Positions 20,960-34,779 of a DNA stretch of 64,000 nucleotides are shown here, in pieces. The first letter of the stretch is position 1, and each line of letters begins with the position of its first letter. The translations under genes and the position numbers were made by a program. The notes below the pieces were generated by a model. The model did not search any database and was not told the origin of the DNA. It saw only the letters and a list, made by a program, of their open reading frames with translations. The stretch is from Omphalotus guepiniiformis. Its lineage: Eukaryota; Basidiomycota; Agaricomycetes; Agaricales; Omphalotaceae. The stretch spans positions 1 to 64,000 of the forward strand of contig JAQOOI010000069.1 of the NCBI GenBank assembly GCA_028554645.1, read 5' to 3'.

Positions 20960-23640
20960 GCTTCAGACAACATCTCCGTTTCCGCCGCCAGCGACGAAGT
21001 GAACTCGGAGGACTCATCATGCGCACCACCACACCTCCACTATATACTTCGACACCCGCGCCATTGGTTCTCAGTCTCTCAAAATGGACGAATGAAAACG
21101 GTTATCGATACCTTGGGGGCTTTACCGGTTGCTAGTACGGAAAATATCCCTATTGCGTACGTTTTAACCTCTTCCACCCTCGCGTACCCCTTCTAACGCG
21201 TTTGTTCTCTCTGCAGGACCTAATTATTGACACAAGTTCCCCATTCCTCCACTTCAACACTCTCGATTTCGAATCCGTATAAATTTCGTGAAAAAGAGTT
21301 CGAATGGGAAAGGGAGAGGCGGTGTGGAGAAGGTGCTTGGGACTACGCATAGTCAGGCTGAATGGGGACATTAGAGCGAAAGCGGAGAGGATTGAGGGTG
21401 TTTATTGAAGAAGTTTGGGATCGTTCCTGGTCCGGTTGAGGTTTTGGTTCTTGTTAGGCCTTTGAAGGTATGGTTACTTCGATTTTATTCTCTGTCTACG
21501 TGGTCCTGACCTCGTTTTGCATGACTTAGGTCTTAAGTCTTAAGCTTAAACGTCTAGACGACGGTTCGTTCATCATTATTGACCACGAAGGGCAGGATAA
21601 AGAGGTTGAACAGGCGTTACAGATGTTTGTTAGAGACGTAGGATGACCCGCTCGACTGTTATTGTTATCGGAGGAGTTTCCTCTGGGAAGCAAAATCTTC
21701 TTTTTTGGGTGAACATGCGTCTAGTGTCGCGGCTCAGGTACGACGGCTGAGAACAGTGTTTCGCTGTACGTCTTTCGCTCTCTATCTGCCTTTTTCGATG
21801 AATCTAATTGTATTCTTGGCGTAGTTCTTCCCCTCAGACAAAAACCGAACACACGCTATTCAAAGCTATTGTTCAAGATCTCATTCGGTTAGCGACCTAC
21901 CGGCCTTCGTTCCGCATCGCAGAGATGTTGGCATGTCAGGTCTAGCCCTGTCAAGGATCACCTCGAGTTTCATGGTTTTCACCTCGGACGGGCAGAAGCA
22001 CAATGTCGGGCTCAGTCTCAAATTCGAAGCGAAGAGTCAAGGTTGTCGATTATTCGAAAAAGGACGGGAGGAGTCGGGAGTTTAGTGAGAAAGCTGTTGG
22101 GTTAATTGGGGATTATAAGAGGGGGTTTCCGGATTTCTTTGGGTCGTTGGATGGGACTGGGGATGGTATGTCCCTTCCGTTGTTTTTTTTGAGGAAGGAG
22201 TGACTGACGGGAATTTTTGTTGTGTTTTTTGCAGCTATCGCTGAAACGGCGGACCTTTTACCTGGATGAGATACCGACGGTAGTGCAAGGAAAATCGAGC
22301 GTGGCTCAAGACGAAGGGCGTACGAGATTTTGAACCTGTGTCACTTTCTACCATTCCCCAATACCACATCGCTCCATAATTTGATTATCCACTTTGTAAT
22401 AGGAAACCGTCAATGAAATTGAAAAATTCGCAGACTCGTTCAGCGCTAACAAATCATCGCTTGCGATTAAGAAAGCTGTCGTCAAGGGTATCTTTCGACA
22501 GGCGGTGCCGAAGCCCGCGCGTGCGATTTATCGGTTACAGAAAACAACAGTTTGCGTTGGGGGATAGAGTGACGATGATACAAGATTCTGGAGGTGTACC
22601 GCTTGCTGCGAAAGGTGTTGTTGTTGGGGTGAATTCGCAGTCTATGGATATAGTTCGGGATGTTACTGTTCATGGCTGGGACGACTTTGGGTGATAGGTG
22701 TGTTTATATGTTTGCTGGCTGGTGTAGGAAGTTTCCAATCACTTTTGTTTTTGCTCGGTTCTTCAGGTGCTCACAGTACAGAGGATCAACAGTCGAGTTC
22801 GTCCGAATTTGAGTAATTCTCAATTCGTGACGTCGACGAATCCCAAGACGGTTCCTGCTCCTGCGGCTATCGACAATTCGACAATTCCTCCAAGTTTGAA
22901 CCGAGATTTGGTCCTCGACCTTTCGTTCATCCAGCCACCCGGACAAGCTCCTGCGGCGGCAGTTTGTATTGTGTCCACCCCAAATACCCCAACTCTGATA
23001 TCAACCAATGTCTGCGATAGCAGGAACTTCCAGTGTTGCAACTTCAAGTTGGACTGAGGATGAACCTCGATACGCTGACCCTGAGCCCCAGGGAGGCGTT
23101 CCTGTTTATTCTCCTATGCCAAGGGGCTCAGACGTCTCTTTACAACCAGCTGCTCTCGAGCTCTTCAGTCCGGACAGCATCTGCGTTTCCGACCTGCTCC
23201 GAATAATAGGTGCGTTTGCGTTTGCTCCTCCTTCCCTTTCAATATGCGTTACGTGATGCTGACGTGGCGTGGGTCCTATAGCGATAACACACCAGTACAT
23301 ATAATGACATCGTGGTGGCAGACGTGAAGGGTTCACTGCACCTCCCCGTGGAGCACCCTCTGCGATACATCATCACCCACGAAACGCATTCGTCGAATAA
23401 CAACTACAACGCAGGCGCAAGTGGCTGATAAGCCTCCTGTTTCTCCGGGAGCAGCCAACGTCAACGTCAAAGGTGATCATCGACCTGCATATATTGGTGG
23501 GTTTGGTGCGTCGAGAGGTATGTAGCATTCGAGGGGTGAAAGGGTTCGGGAATGGCGGAGAGGATTTGGGGCGTTCAATGCTGAACGTGGGAGGAATGGG
23601 CCACCGAGGGGAGACGGGTATAGTGGGAGGGGTAGAGTGA
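20960..23640 (+). pseudogene. XRN1: Decayed XRN1 3' half (tandem duplicate)
   Basis: Sequence collinear with XRN1 from its acidic linker (around 12970) to the RGG tail (around 16490), including intron remnants. Recognisable words include KSQGCRLFEKGREESGV's frame-shifted counterpart of KVVDYSKKDGRSWEFSEK at about 22030-22090, QFALGDRVTMIQDSGG at about 22550-22590, QFVTSTNPK at about 22822, and GGFGASRGM followed by a stop at about 23520. Multiple frameshifts, stops and internal deletions are present, and the nuclease domain is missing. It converges on DUF6535 copy 2 just as XRN1 does on copy 1, so it is the dead partner of a tandem segmental duplication. Confidence 0.92.
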
Positions 23641-24581
23641 TGGCGATGGCGATGGAGGGTTGTCTTGAGGATTTTGCATGGTGAGTCCTGTCCCTATGAC
23701 TCCACGTTCATTCAGTTTAGTGACCAATACCTCAATAGATGTCGATGTCGATGTCATGTTGCAGATTCAAATTTCCCGAGGGCGAACAAACCTAGCGAGA
23801 CCCTTCATTGTTCCGAATCTCTGCCTGTATCTTGCTTGGACGCTTTGACGGTGTGTCTGTGTCAGATTGTAAAATCACTGGCATAGAAAATCCGGATACA
23901 ACTGCGACGATATAGTGCGTCTGACATATACAGCGAGAACGCGAACGTTACATGCGAGTTCACGCCCCCTCCCATCCTAACCTACCCTACACACATAACT
24001 CAAACTGATACCTTCAGTATTAGTACGATCGCCATGGGGCAAGGACATTCTTCCTCACGATATGTATCAATATTGGTGTATAACGTTGATTATTTTGATC
24101 ACTCTCACCTTCCGAGTACCGCTGTCCCGGAGCGCTTCATCCACAATCGGGACTAACGATCTGAGTCAGAGTATACATGGAACTAGAAAGGGTCGTAGAG
24201 CCTTCGTCTCCTCCCCCGGGTGTCCTCTCGTCTGCGGCACTTTCAAGTTTCAGCTGTCATTAAGTTTGAAGTCATGCGCGGAGCAGGATGAGTTAACCGG
24301 TGTTGTTAGGTACCAGTGAGGGCGAAGACGAGTTCGTGCAAACTGGGTTTCAGGGAAACTTCTACGCGGAGCTTGGTGTTAGTCTGGTTTTCATGTAATT
24401 CTTTTCAATAACGATCTGAACACTCATTGATGCGTCCGCACTCAGAATGGTCTTTTCAATTTTGGCTTATGCGAGGGACGTAAGTTACAATGAAATCAAT
24501 TTTCTGTACACTGACACTTTTTCAAAAATAACTACTGGTACAAGTCTAGACCCCAATCGTCTGGGGAGTCAAGACACTTCC
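23641..24581. other. Intergenic region between XRN1 pseudogene and DUF6535 copy 2
   Basis: No gene recognised. The spacer is longer than the 387-nt spacer between the intact XRN1 and DUF6535 copy 1, so the two duplicated blocks differ by an insertion here or a deletion there. Confidence 0.4.
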
Positions 24582-27421
24582 TCAGGTGGCAAAGTGCTCA
24601 TCTATGATCTTGACAATTTTTTGAACACAATCATGAAGTTCACCTTGTTCATAACCTTCTATCATTTGTCGGAGACGACGCTCTAATGGCACCTCTTCAT
24701 CGCGAATGCCCCAGGAAGATGGTCCAATATCCCACCGTCGAGGATTAGTCGGTCTACTGTCCCTGAGAACCCTGAAAATATCATTCAGCGGGAAACTCTC
24801 CGCAGTACGTGTAGCATCATCCCGCCAAGACAGAGTCCGACTCAACATTTCTTTAACACCCTTCAATTTGACGGGATCCGGAACCAATGACACAAGTCGT
24901 GCAATGCCATCAGAGCGAAATTTCGTACCCAACTCTGGCGAATGCGCAATATCAAAACCCAGCATTAGGATAGAGTACAGCAAATTGTTGTCTTGCAAGA
25001 TATAAGAAGATATCCTAGCCTTTCGCTTGCCGCGCGTGTCTTTGTATTCTTTAAGTCGTTCGGCGAACGCAGATATCAGCAGCGGAACTGAGCTGGCCCA
25101 TGAAGGCTCCCTATCCGGGTCCAGCCACAGCCATCCGCATAATAAGTGTACCCAGTCTTCATCAACAAACATCATGAGTGCGCCTGAGTCAGAGGTAGAA
25201 CCTTCAGAGGTAGAACTCCGAGTCAGGACATTGAACATGCTATCCAGAGCCCAGTAAACTGTGTTCTTCCACTTCTCCAAGTTTCGTAGCGGGTGGTACC
25301 TGTCAACCACAGAACACGCAAAGAACGAGATCACGTCCATTAACAGTGGTGATGGCACTGGCGTAGGTGACAAAACCACCGAGATGAGGTCCTTAAAGCG
25401 TGCATGAATCTGCTTGACAACCTCCCTGTCACCATCGTCTTTAGTCTCCATGAGGTTTGCACGGTCAATCAAGACTATACAGAGGGACGGAAAGCTCTCG
25501 TACGTATCACGTACTAAGCCACGATCTTGGCCTAGATCTAGAACAGAGTGCAAAAGTCTCAAAGACTCGGCTAGAAGCCGAAGATATGTAATCCTTGCAT
25601 CGTCACCCAACCTGTCCAAAGCAAAACAAACCATTTTCATCGCAACGCGGGCTTTCATGTCCGAAGACTGTGGCAAAGGGCTCACAGCAGACGCAGTTCC
25701 TTCGAAAGCCTCAATGGTGTGTTCGACAATCAGACCCCAGAGGAAAGAGTCACTTGTCATTTCCTTTGTAAAGGTTTTTATATCCACAGATTTACGCCAT
25801 CTGGGCTGGGGCGAGCGGCGAGGTTCGTCTGATATACGAAGTTGTAGGGCCACCAGGATCAGCAGAAGGAATTCAGAAATTTGCACTCGAAAATCCATAG
25901 ACCACTTTGGTGAGGATATCACAGTCAAAGCAAGCTCCCATTCGGAAGCATACGCCTCCCTGTTGGGCCGGATCACTTCCGACAAAACATACTTCGAGGC
26001 TGAGGACACTTTGGCGGGGTCCTCGGTCTCGGAGGGCATTGCATGGAACACGGATCTTGGTGTATGGAACATGGATCTTGGAAAGTGTCTAAGCATAGAC
26101 GCGGCAAGAGCAGAGCTTATGGTTGACGTCGATACGTCAATAGACAGACTCTGATACCAGTGAGAACCTGGAGTGTCTAAAACTGAAAGGGAACGCATGA
26201 TGCGTTCCACAACACCCTCGCAGCCAGACCGCACGATTCTTTGTTCATTCATGGGTCCTTCCCGAGTGGATTGGTTGAAAACATGTATACGCACGGCGTT
26301 GACATGTTCCAACACGTCGCTTATAAACATACGTTTAACCCAGAAATGGCTTCTAGGGCTTAGCCCTCCGAGAGCTTGGACTACGATGCTATGGACCTTC
26401 GTGTTGGTAGAGGTGGTGAACAACCAGTACAAGGTCTCCACTGCAAGCTCATTCTCCTTTTTGTTGACCTCTTGTCTCTCCCGGTGTTTCACGGGCCGTA
26501 GGTAAGAAAACAATCGAGTCAAACTTTCAAAAACCCAGGAGCAGGAGTAGGAGTAGGAGTAGGATCTTGACACGCTTCGGTCCACGTGCAAGGAAATTGT
26601 GCTGAAGATATCCAGTGTGTATGATGGCAACTGGTACGTAGAAGCGACGGTGAAGTGGAAGAACTCTGTGAATGGTGTCTGGAACGGGTATTGAGGGTTG
26701 AAAATGGAATAAATGTGTATGATGAAATACAGCAGGAAAGTGACAGCAGCGATTGCAGCAATAGCAATAGCTATGAGACGTTGCAGGGGGATGTAAAAGA
26801 GGCACAGACCGATAAAAAAGAGAGCAAGGGAGGCTTGTATGATGAATGGTAGTAGGTCAGTCAGGATAGTCATCATATCCCATCGATGAAGTCCGATAAA
26901 GCGATACTGTCGTAGGTGTGAACGATAGCAAGCACTTCCGTCAGGGGAGAGTGAAACATAATGGTATAACCCCTGCTTCACGAGGACCGCAAAGAGTGCT
27001 GCACAAAGGCTTGCAATGAGACTGCAGGCCCAGAGTCCATTGACCCAGACGGAAATAGTATCAGGAGGCGATACGTTTGTTTGATCCTGCTGCAAGGTCA
27101 CAGATGCCTGGATGAGGAATGCAGTAACCACCGCCGAGAAAAGACCTGCCTGTGTGGTGTTAAGTGCGTTATAGATAGCGTCACGAACACTGAAGTACTC
27201 ACGAAAACTAGGATGATATCTACCCCATCCTTATACTTCTGCACCAAATTTTCATCGTACACAGCGGCTTCCTTCATGTACGCGTGATAGACTCGAGCAT
27301 CAGGTCCAACCTCCTCACCCTGCTTATCTGGTGGACCAAACTCCCTGTAGTAGTCATCCTTTTCATTGGGTGACTCTACTCTTGATTCTTCACGTTGATT
27401 GCGTCTCCTGGGTCGAAGCAT
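24582..27421 (-). CDS. DUF6535 multi-pass membrane protein, copy 2
   Basis: Two exons, 27421-27203 and 27149-24582, joined by a 53-nt intron at the same position as in copy 1 (DIILVF / AGLFSAVVTAFLIQ). The DUF6535 core is intact: YREFGPPDKQGEEVGPDAR, SVWVNGLWACSLIASL, VKQGLYHYVSL, RQYRFIGLHRW and hydrophobic helices LLPFIIQASLALFFIGLCLF and IAIAAIAAVTFLLYFII. The whole protein is about 100 residues shorter than copy 1 and differs throughout the C-terminal helical region, for example at the linker after the second predicted helix. Both copies keep open frames, so both have probably been under selection since duplication. The function is unknown. A TATATAA lies about 75 nt upstream. Confidence 0.92.
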
Positions 27422-28870
27422 TGGCGAAATAATGCCGTGTAGAACGAGGAATTAAACAGGACGTGGAATTGAGAACATCTAGCTGCAGAGTTATATAAGT
27501 AGACACCGCATGGCAAACACCACTGACTGAACGAGGGACTTTACATTCATCACGAAGCAATTGGCGTTGAATCTGGGGTTCCGATTGGTCTTTTTTAAGA
27601 AGAAGCGCCAGACGTAAGAACAAGCTGTCTGTCATTATGACTTTCTCCATGTTCTCTCCTGACACACATTGGCAGCTGAGAATGAAGAGGAGAGGATAGC
27701 AGAGAGTACCGAGCTGAAGGTATTGGCCTTCACCGCAATTATCGAACGCCCGTGAAGCTAATCTGACGAGGCGTATAATTGAAACTAGCGATGAATTGGT
27801 TTTCTCCAAATTCAGCAAAAGAAAAAAAAACACACCCGTGTACAGCGCTTGTCAGAGCTGCAAGGCAGAATTGAACTTCACTAGCGCTTGTATGACAGTG
27901 GCGCTATTGCTTCCAGTGCTGCCTGCAGGGCGGCAGCTTCAATGGAAGGCTGCAGCAGGAACCGCCCTCAGCCTGGGAAAGTCGTAGCCTTCATTGATCT
28001 TCAAGTTGTTGTTCTACGAGTCAGCTGAGTTGCACTGCAGATGACAGTAGCGCTAGCATGACAGAGGTGCCGCTATTGCTTCTTCAGGGTGGAGCAAGGG
28101 TGCAGGACTGCAGCAAGGGAGTCTGCAGGAGCCTCGTTAAGTCACGGTGGTTGAAGAAGTCGTTGCAGCACGACGTTGCTTGGTCGATGCTCAACGATTT
28201 GTAGAACAAACAAGGTCAAATAACCGTTTTCCGCGGGCCGCGGCCGCCTACCCTCTCAGCTGCACATCGAATAAGTATCATTGAACTTGGTGTCTGAGCA
28301 GACGGCGAACGGTACTTTGCACCTGCATACTTTCTCATACATTCAAAGATCTGATGGCTCAAGAAAGATACGCCTAGCTTTAGCTATGTTCAAAGGCTGC
28401 GTCCGAAACCATTCGAACTTCTTCTCGCTTCGGCCGACGGCGAACGATAGTAGAAGAGGGTGCCGGTGAGTCTCACGGTCGCATGAACGACAGTTTCTAA
28501 AGATTATTCTAGTTGGCTCCGCAACCTTAGTAAAGGGTATCATGACCTGGTGATTCACACACACTATTTCTGACTTTCTTATTCAGATTTTAGACGGCGA
28601 GATACGCAGGATCTAGACCAGCCTGAGTACCAGATACCACTGCGGGTTTTTGAGGCTCTCATTCCGTTCTCTGATACACACAAAATCTAACTGAAAAAAA
28701 TCCAATCCAGTGCTCCAAGACTCCGCCGAAGACGATCGATGAATGGTCAAACGTTCACTCCCAAAATTCACTCGCCTGTGGTTCCGGTATATGGCCAACT
28801 CCGATTCTTATCCATTGCCCGTGCGTACGTAACCGTACGAAGTCCTCATCTTTTTCTGTTCGATCTATCA
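27422..28870. other. Gene-free region with imperfect repeats
   Basis: No supported gene. Two diverged direct copies rich in CTGCAG lie at about 27890-27970 (GACAGTGGCGCTATTGCTTC and GGCTGCAGCAGGA) and 28055-28135 (GACAGAGGTGCCGCTATTGC and GGACTGCAGCAAGG). The rest is unremarkable. Confidence 0.5.
27491..27498 (-). promoter_or_regulatory. TATA box of DUF6535 copy 2
   Basis: Minus-strand CTTATATAAC about 70-77 nt upstream of the ATG at 27421, matching the arrangement at copy 1. Confidence 0.55.
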
Positions 28871-28884
28871 ACGTACCCATGCCT

Positions 28885-29356
28885 TCCAGCTGTCGTGCAT
28901 ACCAGATATCATGAGTGGAGACGCATAGCTTCCTCGGGACCTCCCGCGCAAAACTGAACCACGATGTATAGAACCTGACAAGAACGGAAAGTCTGTAAAG
29001 TAAGTCAATGAATCGCCTTTTTCCAGCCTCACCAAAGCCAAGGAGATCCGTTTCATCAATGGGAACTAAGTTCTTCCTAGGTATCATTTTGCGGGTCAGT
29101 ACGAAATATCAACTTTACATGCCTTCCAGATATCGTACCAGATATGAATCACCAGTGGAGACGCGCGTACGCATGGCTTCTTTGGACCTCGCGGCTCTTT
29201 CTTAACCACGATGTATAGAACCTGACAATCGGGACCAATGGCTTGTAATGTATGTCGCGATTCCCCTTTTTCCAGCGTGTTTCAGAATGATTGACAGAGA
29301 ACTCGCCGAAGATCAAGGATATACGTTTCATCAATGAGAACTTCCTCCTTAGGTGT
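28885..29356 (+). repeat. Two diverged direct repeats of about 220-235 bp
   Basis: Copy 1 (about 28885-29090) and copy 2 (about 29121-29356) share, in the same order, ATGCCTTCCAG, CAGTGGAGACGC, CCACGATGTATAGAACCTGA, CCTTTTTCCAGC and CGTTTCATCAATG followed by GAACT. They carry no open frame that I recognise. They may derive from an unknown mobile element or a decayed gene. Confidence 0.75.
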
Positions 29357-30058
29357 TACGAAGGGTCAAGAGGAGTGGGGGTTACAGCAGAGAACTTGAA
29401 GACTCTTAGGAGAAAGATCAAGAGGAATATACGAACCGGAGCTCAGCGCTCAACGTTCAACGTTACGTTCAACGCTCATGATCAAAGGGTGCCGGTGCGC
29501 TTTACAATTTCATCTCTAGATCTTTCGCTGCTCGCTAATCCAATGTGCCAGTGAAGACGGTGGCCACGTACCCCGGGCCTCCACCCAACTACCACCACTT
29601 TACAACGTACAACACACGAGTCGAACACATTAGCATCAACCCCCCAGGGCCTCAGGCCTAACGTCAACCCCAATCCAGCTGTACTATGGAAGTAGTCTAG
29701 GGTCGCCGGCTGGCGAAATGTTCCTCCGAGTCCCATCCCTACCCTACCCTATCCTACACCACTTCTACCTGGCTTGTTGAGCTCAGTCTTATGCTCTCTG
29801 TACCACGATGGATCATGGACAAGGTGTCTCGGCTACTTCCCCTATTTAAAGGGCGTATTAATTGTAACGCAGTTCGAAGGGCGGGATCCGTCGACTTCTA
29901 CTCATGTTACATGTATAACCTTATTAGAACAACACGAAGAACAAACGAGAGCTAAGTGCAACTAGTGCGAAAAAGAAGTCGAGAAAGTACTGATTCGTAA
30001 AATTACAATTTCATGGATTCCAAATACACATATGATGCATACAACCTCACTGGTACCC
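29357..30058. other. Intergenic region upstream of the F-box gene stop
   Basis: No gene seen. Sequence around 29555-29770 is C-rich simple sequence (repeated CCTACCCTA-like words near 29735-29760). Confidence 0.4.
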
Positions 30059-32043
30059 TCACCACCAAACCGAACCAAAAGCCTGTAAAACAAACCCAAC
30101 AATCAACATCAACGCAATAATTTTACTTCCCAACCCAACCTCTACCTCTCCCTCTTCCGTCTCCTCCTCCGACGATACTCCATCTCCACCCGCCGCATCC
30201 GAATGTACCCTCCCCCTCCTCCGAAAATACCTAACACCAACCCTCAACGTCAACCTCCCCCTCAACGACAACCCAGCCAACTCAAAACGTTCCATACACA
30301 TCCTCATACCCTCTCTCGCTTTTAAATCAGATAATGTCCCTCGTCGTGGTGGTACGAGTGATTCTTCGATAGTCGAAGATGTTACGAATGGTTCCTCTGC
30401 GTCGGCTCCAAGTTCCTCCTCTCCTCCTCCGGTACGAAACCCAATAAGCGAAACTTCAACTTGATCATCTCTATCTCTCCATCTTGTACCAGCACCAGTG
30501 TCATCCGAGTCGTCGTCGTCTTCGTCGTCTTCGTCGAACGTATCCAAGTCATCTTCAGCGTCCAAATCAAGATGAATGAACACAGTCGAGTTGGGTCTTA
30601 AAGACCTCGGAGAATTGACTATTCTTCTTTTCTTCCACCCCGAATTCGAGTCGAAATCGGTAGGGTCAAAGTATGCTGCTATCTCGGTTTTGACCGTTTG
30701 AAGTTGGTTGAAGAAGGGGTGGTTGAGGATTTGTGAAAATGTTATGTATGGGTTAATAGGAATCGGTGCCATTTCGCTGGTGCTGACACTATTTGAGAGG
30801 AGATACTCGAGGTTGGGTATAGATAGGTATCGGATAGCTGGACACGAGTTTGAATTTGTTTCGTAGGCAGATGTTAGACGTGATAAGAAAGGAATGAGAT
30901 AGGAAGGACGTGAGAGATCATTTATTTTGAGTTTGAGAGATTGGAGTGAGGTGAGTGAGGGGATGGGTATATGATTTTCTAGTCGTTCGTCTACCACTCA
31001 ATCAGTAAGAAGAAGAAGAAAGACGATGAGAAAGACACACCAAGCAATTGATCAACATCCCTCAACTCAACCGTCAAAGCAAAACTCTGCAAAGACGACG
31101 TAGCAGAGAGTATACACCCAATAGACTGCAAGTCAACAGAAGACGCACATCGATACTCGAGTGTAGTGAGGTTCCTCGCGTAGGGTATTAGAAGCTCTAC
31201 GACTCGACCATCGACCGTATCCGCAATAGAGAGCGTGCGGATACAACTCGACTCCATTCGTCGTTCCGACCATTCTTTCCTCAGATTCCTCTCCTCTTCC
31301 TCTGCATGAAAGTGCCGCACATTCACCTTCGATATCCTCAAGACTTCAACTCCCTGCCCTGCATCACGGTCACCGTGACATCGTTCATCACCATGAATAA
31401 GCGCATAAAGCTCCTCAGGATTCTCCAACCAAACATGATGCAAAGTCAACCTCGTAACATTCCTACACCACCCACCAGTACCACTGACACCCCTCAACCT
31501 CGTTCTATCGAGTTTACTCGTGTATTTCCAGAAAGAAGAATGTATCGAGAGATGTCGAACATGTTTGAAGATTCTTTCGAGGGTTTGTCGTCGATTATAG
31601 TGTTCAGTCCGAGTCGTCGTGTCTCCCAACCGGCGCTTCGAACTACCACCACCACCAGTCCCAGTCCCAATTCCAGTCCCACCTGCATCAGCAACACTAA
31701 CCGCCAACTCATCAAGCACATCCAACTTCCACGCAGTCTCACTAAGCACATACAAAAACACTTCCGGATGTACCACCTTCAAATGTCTCACCCTCGCCAA
31801 CGGAATCGTACATTGCGCTCCTACTCCCGAGCCCGACTCAGTATCACCAATCAACCCAAGAAACCCCTCCGCCTGTCCTAGATTCCTCAAAACAATCCTA
31901 CCAAACAACAAATACCGTGCGTATGGGAGCCACGAACGACAAACGAGTGAACATGTTTTGAGAGTTTGGGAGGAGGGGAGGGACCGGATGTGAAGTAGGA
32001 TTAGGTTTATTAGTTCGATTGGGAGGGGGGGAGGTGGTGACAT
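30059..32043 (-). CDS. F-box-like protein
   Basis: Two exons, 32043-31041 and 30990-30059, joined in frame by a 50-nt intron. The N-terminus MSPPPPLPIELINLILLHI followed by TLKTCSLVCRSWLPYARYLL is a typical basidiomycete F-box, the Skp1-binding part of an SCF ubiquitin ligase. The remaining roughly 570 residues contain leucine-rich stretches (VRHLKVVH, LEYLL, LQSLKLKI, LRGRLTLRVGV) consistent with a degenerate LRR-type substrate-recognition region, plus an acidic run (EDDLDTFDEDDEDDDDSDD). The C-terminus is hydrophobic (IIALMLIVGFVLQAFGSVWW), which could be a tail anchor. An upstream in-frame ATG at 32088 would add 15 residues. The target is unknown. Confidence 0.78.
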
Positions 32044-32584
32044 GGTTGCGTTTGGGTTTGACCTTCGTTGCACCTTCCGATAAAACATATGACATACTCA
32101 TCGGGGATCGGCCCGGATACCGCAGGAATCGATTTGGCCCGGCGGTAAATGCATTGGAAGACTCGGAGGCTCGGCCGCTCGGAGACTCGAGAGGCGTTCT
32201 CGACCCCCCGACATGAGAATGTTCCGGAACGTACCGCATATCATAAAGCTACCTACCAATCATTATTCCGACCTACGACCAATTGCAACTTCACTTGATG
32301 TGCTGATTGCCTCGTCACAACAGCATTGTTCAAAACTGCACAGCTGGATTCCTGAACACCCGGATCGCGGTCTATCATACGTATACTGCACGCGGATGCA
32401 GGCTGAGGTGATCAACGTTGAAGGACTTACAATCTTTACGTGACCATGTAAGTCGTCGACTCATCACAATTCAGCGCATACTTCCCTCGGTACATAGTAC
32501 TTTCATTATAGTACTTTCTCAGAATAACATTGTCGCAAACACCTTGGTACTACACATACAACGGAAAGTACAGGGAGAACAATA
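32044..32584. other. Intergenic region between F-box gene and BVMO 1
   Basis: The upstream region of the F-box gene and the 3' flank of BVMO 1. No gene and no clear repeat were found. Confidence 0.4.
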
Positions 32585-34357
<1,773 letters not shown>

Positions 34358-34420
34358 GATTAATGTTTCTTAGACAAGAAGGAAACTGTTTTACTCCCCC
34401 ACAACCCACATACTTCATCC

Positions 34421-34427
34421 TTTTATA
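34421..34427 (-). promoter_or_regulatory. TATA box of BVMO 1
   Basis: Minus-strand GCGTATAAAAGG about 65-70 nt upstream of the ATG at 34357. The same GCGTATAAAAG occurs at the same distance from BVMO 2. Confidence 0.6.
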
Positions 34428-34779
34428 CGCTGCATCAATCTCGAAACAGATGCGCTAATAGCTTTTGGGACTTCTGGTGTGGCAGCGGAGTCCTGGATTT
34501 CTTCACCCGAGCAGATAAGGTGGACATTCTGGATCCACTTCAGTGCAAGCTAAACCCCCAGCCAGTGTTACTTACTTTTTTTATCACACATCTACTTCGA
34601 ATATATCCATCGTGTGCTCGTATAATTGCCTGACTGCCTTTCAACCTCAGCAGGTTTGAGCTCAGCGAAATTTGAGCGAAATTAGCGACTGGATAGCGTG
34701 ATGAAACATGTCAGATTTGACAGGCTATTACACTATTATGAAGGACAAAGGTTTCTAAGCTTAAAGCAGGCGATGTTGA

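Noticed and set aside
20960..23640. A second functional XRN1
   Set aside because: The nuclease domain is absent and the rest has several frameshifts and stops.
26519..26805. Minus-strand frames rich in Leu/Ser (82 and 92 codons)
   Set aside because: They are out-of-frame readings of the DUF6535 copy 2 membrane segments.
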